Assembly: GCA_958295665.1 (NCBI GenBank)
Contig: OY282558.1
Coordinates: 20,893,409-20,957,408 of the forward strand
Source: Tipula vernalis
Lineage: Eukaryota > Arthropoda > Insecta > Diptera > Tipulidae
Reading direction: 5' to 3'
Length of the DNA: 64,000 nt
Each line of letters opens with the position of its first letter. The first letter of the stretch is position 1. Below, one piece after another: positions 29,008 through 42,202 of this stretch. The notes under the pieces were generated by a model. The model was not told the DNA's origin, did not search any database, and saw nothing but the letters and a program-made list of their open reading frames with translations. Both the position numbers and the translations under genes were made by a program.

Positions 29008-32000
29008 TCAACCATCGTAATCGAACCATGTAAAATGTTTGCCGCCCAAAAACTTGTGGGCTATAGCACAGTTGATTTTCAATAAAATTGAATTTTCTAA
29101 GAAACGTTTAGAAATAATCGAGCAATCAAAATGAAAATTGTCACAGCAATTACAGGTCCCGAAACCTATTGATAGAGGTATCAACCATCGTAATCGGACC
29201 ATTTTAGATTTTTGCCGCCCAAAAACTTGTGGGCTATAGCACAGTTGATTTTCAATAAAATTGAATTTTCTAAGAAACGTTTAGAAATAATCGAGCAATC
29301 AAAATGAAAATTGTCACAGCAATTACAGGTCCCGAAACCTATTGATAGAGGTATCAACCATCGTAATCGGACCATTTTAGATTTTTGCCGCCCAAAAACT
29401 TGTGGGCTATAGCACAGTTGATTTTCAATAAAATTGAATTTTCTAAGAAACGTTTAGAAATAATCGAGCAATCAAAATAAAAATTGTCACAGCAATAACA
29501 GGTCCCGAAACCTATTGATAGAGGTATCAACCATCGTAATCGGACCATTTTAGATTTTTGCCGCCCAAAAACTTGTGGGCTATAGCACAGTTGATTTTCA
29601 ATAAAATTGAATTTTCTAAGAAACGTTTAGAAATAATCGAGCAATCAAAATAAAAATTGTCACAGCAATAACAGGTCCCGAAACCTATTGATAGAGGTAT
29701 CAACCATCGTAATCAGACCATTATATATTTTTGCCGCCCAAAAACTTGTGGGCTATAGCTCAGTTGATTTTCAATAAAATTGAATTTTCTAAGAAACGTT
29801 TAGAAATAATCGAGCAATCAAAATGAAAATTGTCACAGCAATAACAGGTCCCGAAACCTATTGATAGAGGTATCAACCATCGTAATCGGACCATTTTAGA
29901 TCTTTGCCGCCCAAAAACTTGTGGGCTATAGCACAGTTGATTTTCAATAAAATTGAATTTTCTAAGAAACGTTTAGAAATAATCGAGCAATCAAAATGAA
30001 AATTGTCACAGCAATAACAGGTCTCGAAACCTATTGATAGAGGTATCAACCATCGTAATCGGACCATTTTAGATTTTTGCCGCCCAAAAACTTGTGGGCT
30101 ATAGCACAGTTGATTTTCAATAAAATTGAATTTTCTAAGAAACGTTTAGAAATAATCGAGCAATCAAAATGAAAATTGTCACAGCAATAACAGGTCCCGA
30201 AACCTATTGATAGAGGTATCAACCATCGTAATCGGACCATTTTAGATTTTTGCCGCCCAAAAACTTGTGGGCTATAGCACAGTTGATTTTCAATAAAATT
30301 GAATTTTCTAAGAAACGTTTAGAAATAATCGAGCAATCAAAATGAAAATTGTCACAGCAATAACAGGTCTCGAAACCTATTGATAGAGGTATCAACCATC
30401 GTAATCGGACCATTTTAGATTTTTGCCGCCCAAAAACTTGTGGGCTATAGCACAGTTGATTTTCAATAAAATTGAATTTTCTAAGAAACGTTTAGAAATA
30501 ATCGAGCACTCAAAATGAAAATTGTCACAGCAATAACAGGTCCCGAAACCTATTGATAGAGGTATCAACCATCGTAATCGGACCATTTTAGATCTTTGCC
30601 GCCCAAAAACTTATGGGCTATAGCACAGTTGATTTTCAATAAAATTGAATTTTCTAAGAAACGTTTAGAAATAATCGAGCAATCAAAATGAAAATTGTCA
30701 CAGCAATAACAGGTCTCGAAACCTATTGATAGAGGTATCAACCATCGTAATCGGACCATTTTAGATTTTTGCCGCCCAAAAACTTGTGGGCTATAGCACA
30801 GTTGATTTTCAATAAAATTGAATTTTCTAAGAAACGTTTAGAAATAATCGAGCAATCAAAATGAAAATTGTCACAGCAATAATAGGTCCCGAAACCTATT
30901 GATAGAGGTATCAACCATCGTAATCGGACCATTTTAGATTTTTGCCGCCCAAAAACTTGTGGGCTATAGCACAGTTGATTTTCAATAAAATTGAATTTTC
31001 TAAGAAACGTTTAGAAATAATCGAGCAATCAAAATGAAAATTGTCACAGCAATAACAGGTCCCGAAACCTATTGATAGAGGTATCAACCATCGTAATCGG
31101 ACCATTTTAGATTTTTGCCGCCCAAAAACTTGTGGGCTATAGCACAGTTGATTTTCAATAAAATTGAATTTTCTAAGAAACGTTAAGAAATAATCGAGCA
31201 ATCAAAATGAAAATTGTCACAGCAATTACAGGTCCCGAAACCTATTGATAGAGGTATCAACCATCGTAATCGGACCATTTTAGATTTTTGCCGCCCAAAA
31301 ACTTGTGGGCTATAGCCCAGTTGATTTTCAATAAAATTGAATTTTCTAAGAAATGTTTGGAAATAATCGAGCAATCAAAATGAAAATTGTCACAGCAATA
31401 ACAGGTCCCGAAACCTATTGATAGAGGTATCAACCATCGTAATCGGACCATTTTAGATTTTTGCCGCCCAAAAACTTGTGGGCTATAGCACAGTTGATTT
31501 ACAATCTAATTGCATTTTCTAAGAAACGTTTAGAAATAATCCAGCAATCAAAATGAAAATTGTCACAGCAATAACAGGTCCCGAAACCTATTGATAGAGG
31601 TATCAACCATCGTAATCGAACCATGTAAAATTTTTGCCGCCCAAAAACTTGTGGGCTATAGCACAGTTGATTTTCAATAAAATTGAATTTTCTAAGAAAT
31701 GTTTGGAAATAATCGAGCAATCAAAATGAAAATTGTCACAGCAATAACAGGTCCCGAAACCTATTGATAGAGGTATCAACCATCGTAATCGGACCATTTT
31801 AGATTTTTGCCGCCCAAAAACTTGTGGGCTATAGCACAGTTGATTTTCAATAAAATTGAATTTTCTAAGAAACGTTTAGAAATAATCGAGCAATCAAAAT
31901 AAAAATTGTCACAGCAATAACAGGTCCCGAAACCTATTGATAGAGGTATCAACCATCGTAATCGGACCATTTTAGATTTTTGCCGCCCAAAAACTTGTGG

Positions 32001-32916
32001 GCTATAGCACAGTTGATTTTCAATAAAATTGAATTTTCTAAGAAATGTTTAGAAATAATCGAGCAATCAAAATAAAAATTGTCACAGCAATAACAGTTCC
32101 CGAAAACTACTGATAGAGGTATCAACCATCGTAATCGAACCATGTAAAATTTTTGCCGCCCAAAAACTTGTGGGCTATAGCACAGTTGATTTTCAATAAA
32201 ATTGAATTTTCTAAGAAATGTTTAGAAATAATCGATCAATCAAAATGAAAATTGTCACAGCAATAACAGGTCCCGAAACCTATTGATAGAGGTATCAACC
32301 ATCGTAATCAGACCATTATATATTTTTGCCGCCCAAAAACTTGTGGGCTATAGCTCAGTTGATTTTCAATAAAATTGAATTTTCTAAGAAACGTTTAGAA
32401 ATAATCGAGCAATCAAAACGAAAATTGTCACAGCAATAATAGGTCCCGAAACCTATTGATAGAGGTATCAACCATCGTAATCGGACCATTTTAGATTTTT
32501 GCCGCCCAAAAACTTGTGGGCTATAGCACAGTTGATTTTCAATAAAATTGAATTTTCTAAGAAACGTTTAGAAATAATCGATCAATCAAAATGAAAATTG
32601 TCACAGCAATTACAGGTCCCGAAACCTATTGATAGAGGTATCAACCATCGTAATCAGACCATTATATATTTTTGCCGCCCAAAAACTTGTGGGCTATAGC
32701 TCAGTTGATTTTCAATAAAATTGAATTTTCTAAGAAACGTTTAGAAATAATCGAGCAATCAAAATGAAAATTGTCACAGCAATAACAGGTCCCGAAACCT
32801 ATTGATAGAGGTATCAACCATCGTAATCGGACCATTTTAGATTTTTGCCGCCCAAAAACTTGTGGGCTATAGCACAGTTGATTTTCAATAAAATTGAATT
32901 ATCTAAGAAACGTATA
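29008..32916. repeat. C/D-rich monomer block (right copy of about 14.9-17.5 kb)
   Basis: Private variants follow the order of the left block at offsets that grow by exactly one monomer: TGTTTGCCGCC (14,881/29,036; 14,155), GAGCACTC (16,181/30,509; 14,328), CGTTAAGAAAT (16,681/31,182; 14,501) and CAGTTCCCGAAAAC (17,421/32,095; 14,674). The clustered-substitution monomer is present once (31,494-31,516). Compared with the left block, three single monomers have been gained or lost and the 9-monomer duplication is absent. Confidence 0.9.
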
Positions 32917-35900
32917 GAAATAATCGAGCAATCAAAATAAAAATTGTCACAGCAATTACAGGTCCCGAAACCTATTGATAGAGGTATCAACCATCGTAAT
33001 CAGACCATTATATATTTTTGCCGCCCAAAAACTTGTGGGCTATAGCTCAGTTGATTTTCAATAAAATTGAATTTTCTAAGAAACGTTTAGAAATAATCGA
33101 GCAATCAAAACGAAAATTGTCACAGCAATAATAGGTCCCGAAACCTATTGATAGAGGTATCAACCATCGTAATCGGACCATTTTAGATTTTCGCCGCCCA
33201 AAAACTTGTGGGCTATAGCACAGTTGATTTTCAATAAAATTGAATTTTCTAAGAAACGTTTAGAAATAATCGAGCAATCAAAATGAAAATTGTCACAGCA
33301 ATAACAGGTCCCGAAACCTATTGATAGAGGTATCAACCATCGTAATCAGACCATTATATATTTTTGCCGCCCAAAAACTTGTGGGCTATAGCACAGTTGA
33401 TTTTCAATAAAATTGAATTTTCTAAGAAACGTTTAGAAATAATCGAGCAATCAAAATGAAAATTGTCACAGCAATAACAGGTCCCGAAACCTATTGATAG
33501 AGGCATCAACCATCGTAATCGGACCATTTTAGATTTTTGCCGCCCAAAAACTTGTGGGCTATAGCACAGTTGATTTTCAATAAAATTGAATTTTCTAAGA
33601 AACGTTTAGAAATAATCGATCAATCAAAATGAAAATTGTCACAGCAATTACAGGTCCCGAAACCTATTGATAGAGGTATCAACCATCGTAATCAGACCAT
33701 TATATATTTTTGCCGCCCAAAAACTTGTGGGCTATAGCTCAGTTGATTTTCAATAAAATTGAATTTTCTAAGAAACGTTTAGAAATAATCGAGCAATCAA
33801 AATGAAAATTGTCACAGCAATTACAGGTCCCGAAACCTATTGATAGAGATATCAACCATCGTAATCGGACCATTTTAGATTTTTGCCGCCCAAAAACTTG
33901 TGGGCTATAGCACAGTTGATTTTCAATAAAATTGAATTATCTAAGAAACGTTTAGAAATAATCGAGCAATCAAAATAAAAATTGTCACAGCAATTACAGG
34001 TCCCGAAACCTATTGATAGAGGTATCAACCATCGTAATCGGACCATTTTAGATTTTTGCCGCCCAAAAACTTGTGGGCTATAGCACAGTTGATTTTCAAT
34101 TAAATTGAATTTTCTAAGAAACGTTTAGAAATAATCGAGCAATCAAAATGAAAATTGTCACAGCAATAACAGGTCCCGAAACCTATTGATAGAGGTATCA
34201 ACCATCGTAATCGGACCATTTTAGATTTTTGCCGCCCAAAAACTTGTGGGCTATAGCACAGTTGATTTTCAATAAAATTGAATTTTCTAAGAAACGTTTA
34301 GAAATAATCGAGCAATCAAAATGAAAATTGTCACAGCAATAACAGGTCTCGAAACCTATTGATAGAGGTATCAACCATCGTAATCGGACCATTTTAGATT
34401 TTTGCCGCCCAAAAACTTGTGGGCTATAGCACAGTTGATTTTCAATAAAATTGAATTTTCTAAGAAACGTTTAGAAATAATCGAGCAATCAAAATGAAAA
34501 TTGTCACAGCAATAACAGGTCCCGAAACCTATTGATAGAGGTATCAACCATCGTAATCGGACCATTTTAGATCTTTGCCGCCCAAAAACTTGTGGGCTAT
34601 AGCACAGTTGATTTTCAATAAAATTGAATTTTCTAAGAAACGTTTAGAAATAATCGAGCAATCAAAATGAAAATTGTTACAGCAATAACAGGTTTCGAAA
34701 CCTATTGATAGAGGTATCAACCATCGTAATCGGACCATTTTAGATTTTTGCCGCCCAAAAACTTGTGGGCTATAGCACAGTTGATTTTCAATAAAATTGA
34801 ATTTTCTAAGAAACGTTTAGAAATAATCGAGCAATCAAAATGAAAATTGTCATAGCAATAATAGGTCCCGAAACCTATTGATAGAGGTATCAACCATCGT
34901 AATCGGACCATTTTAGATTTTTGCCGCCCAAAAACTTGTGGGCTATAGCACAGTTGGTTTTCAATAAAATTGAATTTTCTAAGAAACGTTAAGAAATAAT
35001 CGAGCAATCAAAATAAAAATTGTCACAGCAATTACAGGTCCCGAAACCTATTGATAGAGGTATCAACCATCGTAATCAGACCATTATATATTTTTGCCGC
35101 CCAAAAACTTGTGGGCTATAGCTCAGTTGATTTTCAATAAAATTGAATTTTCTAAGAAACGTTTAGAAATAATCGAGCAATCAAAACGAAAATTGTCACA
35201 GCAATAATAGGTCCCGAAACCTATTGATAGAGGTATCAACCATCGTAATCGGACCATTTTAGATTTTTGCCGCCCAAAAACTTGTGGGCTATAGCACAGT
35301 TGATTTTCAATAAAATTGAATTTTCTAAGAAACGTTTAGAAATAATCGAGCAATCAAAATGAAAATTGTCACAGCAATAACAGGTCCCGAAACCTATTGA
35401 TAGAGGTATCAACCATCGTAATCAGACCATTATATATTTTTGCCGCCCAAAAACTTGTGGGCTATAGCACAGTTGATTTTCAATAAAATTGAATTTTCTA
35501 AGAAACGTTTAGAAATAATCGAGCAATCAAAATGAAAATTGTCACAGCAATAACAGGTCCCGAAACCTATTGATAGAGGCATCAACCATCGTAATCGGAC
35601 CATTTTAGATTTTTGCCGCCCAAAAACTTGTGGGCTATAGCACAGTTGATTTTCAATAAAATTGAATTTTCTAAGAAACGTTTAGAAATAATCGATCAAT
35701 CAAAATGAAAATTGTCACAGCAATTACAGGTCCCGAAACCTATTGATAGAGGTATCAACCATCGTAATCAGACCATTATATATTTTTGCCGCCCAAAAAC
35801 TTGTGGGCTATAGCTCAGTTGATTTTCAATAAAATTGAATTTTCTAAGAAACGTTTAGAAATAATCGAGCAATCAAAATGAAAATTGTCACAGCAATTAC
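32916..35900. repeat. Higher-order repeat, 12 monomers (2,076 bp), about 1.4 copies
   Basis: AAAACGAAAATTG (CGAAAA at 33,111 and 35,187) and GAGGCATCAACC (AGGC at 33,501 and 35,577) recur at 2,076 bp, with C-type boxes matching between them. Copy 1 begins near 32,916 and copy 2 near 34,992. The match ends near 33,825/35,901, where CCCGAAACC meets CCCAAAACC. The monomer content differs from the 12-monomer unit at 3.3-7.4 kb, so it is a separate amplification of the same size. Confidence 0.88.
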
Positions 35901-36119
35901 AGGTCCCAAAACCTATTGATAGAGGCATCAACCATCGTAATCGGACCATTTTAGATTTTTGCCGCCCAAAAACTTGTGGGCTATAGCACAGTTGATTTTC
36001 AATAAAATTGAATTTTCTAAGAAACGTTTAGAAATAATCGAGCAATCAAAATGAAAATTGTCATAGCAATAATAGGTCCCGAAACCTATTGATAGAGGTA
36101 TCAACCATCGTAATCGGAC

Positions 36120-39100
36120 CATTTTAGATTTTTGCCGCCCAAAAACTTGTGGGCTATAGCACAGTTGATTTTCAATAAAATTGAATTTTCTAAGAAACGT
36201 TTAGAAATAATCGAGCAATCAAAATGAAAATTGTCACAGCAATAACAGGTCCCGAAACCTATTGATAGAGGTATCAACCATCGTAATCAGACCATTATAT
36301 ATTTTTGCCGCCCAAAAACTTGTGGGCTATAGCACAGTTGATTTTCAATAAAATTGAATTTTCTAAGAAACGTTTAGAAATAATCGAGCAATCAAAATGA
36401 AAATTGTCACAGCAATAACAGGTCCCGAAACCTATTGATAGAGGTATCAACCATCGTAATCAGACCATTATATATTTTTGCCGCCCAAAAACTTGTGGGC
36501 TATAGCACAGTTGATTTTCAATAAAATTGAATTTTCTAAGAAACGTTTAGAAATAATCGATCAATCAAAATGAAAATTGTCACAGCAATTACAGGTCCCG
36601 AAACCTATTGATAGAGGTATCAACCATCGTAATCGGACCATTATATATTTTTGCCGCCCAAAAACTTGTGGGCTATAGCTCAGTTGATTTTCAATAAAAT
36701 TGAATTTTCTAAGAAACGTTTAGAAATAATCGAGCAATCAAAATGAAAATTGTCACAGCAATTACAGGTCCCTACACCTATTGATAGAGGCATCAACCAT
36801 CGTAATCGGACCATTTTAGATTTTTGCCGCCCAAAAACTTGTGGGCTATAGCACAGTTGATTTTCAATAAAATTGAATTTTCTAAGAAACGTTTAGAAAT
36901 AATCGATCAATCAAAATAAAAATTGTCACAGCAATTACAGGTCCCGAAACCTATTGATAGAGGTATCAACCATCGTAATCAGACCATTATATATTTTTGC
37001 CGCCCAAAAACTTGTGGGCTATAGCACAGTTGATTTTCAATAAAATTGAATTTTCTAAGAAATGTTTAGAAATAATCGAGCAATCAAAATGAAAATTGTC
37101 ACAGCAATAACAGGTCCCGAAAACTACTGATAGAGGTATCAACCATCGTAATCGAACCATGTAAAATTTTTGCCGCCCAAAAACTTGTGGGCTATAGCAC
37201 AGTTGATTTTCAATAAAATTGAATTTTCTAAGAAATGTTTAGAAATAATCGATCAATCAAAATGAAAATTGTCACAGCAATTACAGGTCCCGAAACCTAT
37301 TGATAGAGGTATCAACCATCGTAATCGGACCATTATATATTTTTGCCGCCCAAAAACTTGTGGGCTATAGCACAGTTGATTTTCAATAAAATTGAATTAT
37401 CTAAGAAACGTTTAGAAATAATCGAGCAATCAAAATAAAAATTGTCACAGTAATTACAGGTCCCGAAACCTATTGATAGAGGTATCAACCATCGTAATCG
37501 GACCATTTTAGATTTTTGCCGCCCAAAAACTTGTGGGCTATAGCACAGTTGATTTTCAATAAAATTGAATTTTCTAAGAAACGTTTAGAAATAATCGAGC
37601 AATCAAAATGAAAATTGTCACAGCAATAACAGGTCCCGAAACCTATTGATAGAGGCATCAACCATCGTAATCGGACCATTTTAGATTTTTGCCGCCCAAA
37701 AACTTGTGGGCTATAGCACAGTTGATTTTCAATAAAATTGAATTTTCTAAGAAACGTTTAGAAATAATCGAGCAATCAAAATGAAAATTGTCACAGCAAT
37801 AACAGGTCCCGAAACCTATTGATAGAGGTATCAACCATCGTAATCGGACCATTTTAGATTTTTGCCGCCCAAAAACTTGTGGGCTATAGCACAGTTGATT
37901 TTCAATAAAATTGAATTATCTAAGAAACGTTTAGAAATAATCGAGCAATCAAAATAAAAATTGTCACAGTAATTACAGGTCCCGAAACCTATTGATAGAG
38001 GTATCAACCATCGTAATCGGACCATTTTAGATTTTTGCCGCCCAAAAACTTGTGGGCTATAGCACAGTTGATTTTCAATAAAATTGAATTTTCTAAGAAA
38101 CGTTTAGAAATAATCGAGCAATCAAAATGAAAATTGTCACAGCAATAACAGGTCCCGAAACCTATTGATAGAGGTATCAACCATCGTAATCGGACCATTT
38201 TAGATTTTTGCCGCCCAAAAACTTGTGGGCTATAGCACAGTTGATTTTCAATAAAATTGAATTTTCTAAGAAACGTTTAGAAATAATCGAGCAATCAAAA
38301 TGAAAATTGTCACAGCAATAACAGGTCCCGAAACCTATTGATAAAGGTATCAACCATCGTAATCGGACCATTTTAGATTTTTGCCGCCCAAAAACTTGTG
38401 GGCTATAGCTCAGTTGATTTTCAATAAAATTGAATTTTCTAAGAAACGTTTAGAAATAATCGAGCAATCAAAATGAAAATCGTCACAGCAATAACAGGTC
38501 CCGAAACCTATTGATAGAGGCATCAACCATCGTAATCGGACCATTTTAGATTTTTGCCGCCCAAAAACTTGTGGGCTACAGCACAGTTGATTTTCAATAA
38601 AATTGAATTTTCTAAGAAATGTTTAGAAATAATCGAGCAATCAAAATGAAAATTGTCACAGCAATTACAGGTCCCAAAACCTATTGATAGAGGTATCAAC
38701 CATCGTAATCAGACCATTATATATTTTTGCCGCCCAAAAACTTGTGGGCTATAGCTCAGTTGATTTTCAATAAAATTGAATTTTCTAAGAAACGTTTAGA
38801 AATAATCGAGCAATCAAAATGAAAATTGTCACAGCAATAACAGGTCCCGAAACCTATTGATAGAGGCATCAACCATCGTAATCGGACCATTTTAGATTTT
38901 TGCCGCCCAAAAACTTGTGGGCTATAGCACAGTTGATTGTCAATAAAATTGAATTTTCTAAGAAACGTTTAGAAATAATCGAGCAATCAAAATGAAAATT
39001 GTCAGAGCAATAACAGGTCCCGAAACCTATTGATAGAGGTATCAACCATCGTAATCGGACCATTTTAGATTTTTGCCGCCCAAAAACTTGTGGGCTATAG

Positions 39101-39400
39101 CACAGTTGATTTTCAATAAAATTGAATTTTCTAAGAAACGTTTAGAAATAATCGAGCAATCAAAATGAAAATTTTCACAGCAATTACAGGTCGCGAAACC
39201 TATTGATAGAGGTATCAACCATCGTAGTTGATTTTCAATAAAATTGAATTTTCTAAGAACCGTTTAGAAATAATCGAGCAATCAAAATGAAAATTGTCAC
39301 AGCAATTACAGGTCCAGAAACCTATTGATAGAGATATCAACCATCGTAATCGGACCATTTTAGATTTTTGCCGCCCAAAAACTTGTGGGCTATAGCACAG
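36120..39400. repeat. Mixed B/C monomers
   Basis: C- and B-type monomers with few duplications. GTCATAGCAATAATAGG occurs at about 34,850 and 36,061 (1,211 bp, seven monomers), matching over only one to two monomers. GAATTATCTAAG and CACAGTAATTACAGG recur at 519 bp (37,396/37,915 and 37,444/37,963), a three-monomer duplication. Private variants include GGTCCCTACACC (about 36,768), TTGATTGTCAATAA (about 38,935) and TTTTCACAGC (about 39,172). No gene is present. Confidence 0.8.
39221..39232. repeat. Monomer with 51-bp deletion
   Basis: CATCGTA joins directly to GTTGATTTTC, removing 51 bases that include the diagnostic box and dyad 1. Neighbouring private substitutions (TCGCGAAACC, AAGAACCG, TCCAGAAACC) suggest an old, unconverted region. 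This is the largest deletion seen in the window. Confidence 0.88.
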
Positions 39401-41130
39401 TTGATTTTCAATAAAATTGAATTTTCTAAGAAACGTTTAGAAATAATCGAGCAATCAAAATGAAAATTGTCACAGCAATTACAGGTCCCGAAACCTATTG
39501 ATAGAGGTATCAACCATCGTAATCGGACCATTTTAGATTTTTGCCGCCCAAAAACTTGTGGGCTATAGCACAGTTAATTTTCAATCAAATTGAATTTTCT
39601 AAGAAATGTTTAGAAATAATCGAGCAATCAAAATGAAAATTGTCACAGCAATTGCAGGTCCCGAAACCTATTGATAGAGGTATCAACCATCGTAATTGGA
39701 CCATTTTAGATTTTTGCCGCCCAAAAACTTGTGGGCTATAGCACAGTTGATTTTCAATAAAATTGAATTTTCTAAGAAACGTTTAGAAATAATCGAGCAA
39801 TCAAAATGAAAATTGTCACAGCAATTACAGGTCCCAAAACCTATTGATAGAGGTATCAACCATCGTAATCAGACCATTATATATTTTTGCCGCCCAAAAA
39901 CTTGTGGGCTATAGCTCAGTTGATTTTCAATAAAATTGAATTTTCTAAGAAACATTTAGAAATAATCGAGCACTCAAAATAAAAATTGTCACAGCAATAA
40001 CAGGTCCCGAAACCTATTGATAGAGGTATCAACCATCGTAATCTGACCATTTTAGATTTTTGCCGCCCAAAAACTTGTGGGCTATAGCTCAGTTGATTTT
40101 CAATAAAATTGAATTTTCTAAGAAACGTTTAGAAATAATCGAGCAATCAAAATGAAAATTGTCACAGCAATAACAGGTCCCGAAACCTATTGATAGAGGT
40201 ATCAACCATCGTAATCGAACCATGTAAAATTTTTGCCGCCCAAAAACTTGTGGGCTATAGCACAGTTGATTTTCAATAAAATTGAATTTTCTAAGAAATG
40301 TTTAGAAATAATCGAGCAATCAAAATGAAAATTGTCACAGCAATTACAGGTCCCGAAACCTATTGATAGAGGTATCAACCAACGTAATCAGACCATTATA
40401 TATTTTTGCCGCCCAAAAACTTGTGGGCTATAGCTCAGTTGTTTTTCAATAAAATTGAATTTTCTAAGAAACATTTAGAAATAATCGAGCAATCAAAATG
40501 AAAATTGTCACAGCAATTGCAGGTCCCGAAACCTATTGATAGAGGTATCAACCATCGTAATTGGACCATTTTAGATTTTTGCCGCCCAAAAACTTGTGGG
40601 CTATAGCACAGTTGGTTTTCAATAAAATTGAATTTTCTAAGAAACGTTTAGAAATAATCGAGCAATCAAAATGAAAATTGTCACAGCAATAACAGGTCCC
40701 GAAACCTATTGATAGAGGTATCAACCATCGTAATCGGACCATTTTAAATTTTTGCCGCCCAAAAACTTGTGGGCTATAGCTCAGTTGATTTTCAATAAAA
40801 TTGAATTTTCTAAGAAACGTTTAGAAATAATCGAGCAATCAAAATGAAAATTGTCACAGCAATAACAGGTCCCGAAACCTATTGATAGAGGTATCAACCA
40901 TCGTAATCGGACCATTTTAGATTTTTGCCGCCCAAAAACTTGTGGGCTATAGCACAGTTGATTTTCAATAAAATTGAATTTTCTAAGAAACATTTAGAAA
41001 TAATCGAGCAATCAAAATGAAAATTGTCACAGCAATTACAGGTCCCGAAACCTATTGATAGAGGTATCAACCATCGTAATCGGACCATTTTAGATTTTTG
41101 CCGCCCAAAAACTTGTGGGCTATTGCTCAG

Positions 41131-41140
41131 TTGATTAAAA
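41131..41140. repeat. Monomer with 6-bp deletion in dyad 2
   Basis: GTTGATTAAAATTGAATT lacks TTCAAT relative to the consensus, removing the whole left arm of dyad 2. It is also marked by CTATTGCTCAG just upstream. Confidence 0.88.
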
Positions 41141-42180
41141 TTGAATTTTCTAAGAAACGTTTAGAAATAATCGAGCAATCAAAATGAAAATTGTCACAGC
41201 AATTACAGTTCCCGAAAACTATTGATAGAGGTATCAATCATCGTAATCGGACCATTTTAGATTTTTGCCGCCCAAAAACTTGTGGGCTATAGCACAGTTG
41301 ATTTTCAATAAAATTGAATTTTCTAAGAAACGTTTAGAAATAATCGAGCAATCAAAATGAAAATTGTCACAGCAATTACAGGTCCCGAAACCTATTGATA
41401 GAGATATCAACCATCGTAATCGGACCATTTTAGATTTTTGCCGCCCAAAAACTTGTGGGCTATAGCACAGTTGATTTTCAATAAAATTGAATTTTCTAAG
41501 AAACGTTTAGAAATAATCGAGCAATCAAAATGAAAATTGTCACAGCAATTACAGGTCCCGAAACCTATTGATAGAGGTATCAACCATCGTAATCGGACCA
41601 TTTTAAATTTTTGCCGCCCAAAAACTTGTGGGCTATAGCACAGTTAATTTTCAATCAAATTGAATTTTCTAAGAAATGTTTAGAAATAATCGAGCAATCA
41701 AAATGAAAATTGTCACAGCAATTTGCAGGTCCCGAAACCTATTGATAGAGGTATCAACCATCGTAATCGGACCATTTTAGATTTTTGCCGCCCAAAAACT
41801 TGTGGGCTATAGCACAGTTGATTTTCAATAAAATTGAATTTTCTAAGAAACGTTTAGAAATAATCGAGCAATCAAAATGAAAATTGTCACAGCAATTACA
41901 GTTCCCGAAAACTATTGATAGAGGTATCAATCATCGTAATCGGACCATTTTAGATTTTTGCCGCCCAAAAACTTGTGGGCTATAGCACAGTTGATTTTCA
42001 ATAAAATTGAATTTTCTAAGAAACGTTTAGAAATAATCGAGCAATCAAAATGAAAATTGTCACAGCAATTACAGGTCCCGAAACCTATTGATAGAGATAT
42101 CAACCATCGTAATCGGACCATTTTAGATTTTTGCCGCCCAAAAACTTGTGGGCTATAGCACAGTTGATTTTCAATAAAAT

Positions 42181-42202
42181 TAAATTTTCGTTAAAAAAGA
42201 AA
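42181..42202. repeat. Monomer with 6-bp insertion beside dyad 3
   Basis: TTTTCGTTAAAAAAGAAACG replaces TTTTCTAAGAAACG, giving six extra bases and breaking the left arm of dyad 3. The homologous monomer one unit later (near 44,266) lacks the insertion, so it arose after that duplication or was lost from one copy. Confidence 0.88.

Noticed and set aside
14334..33520. Large duplications as pure assembly artefacts
   Set aside because: Not excluded without reads, but the copies differ by single monomers, a 9-monomer duplication and private substitutions, which is not how a simple duplicated contig would look.
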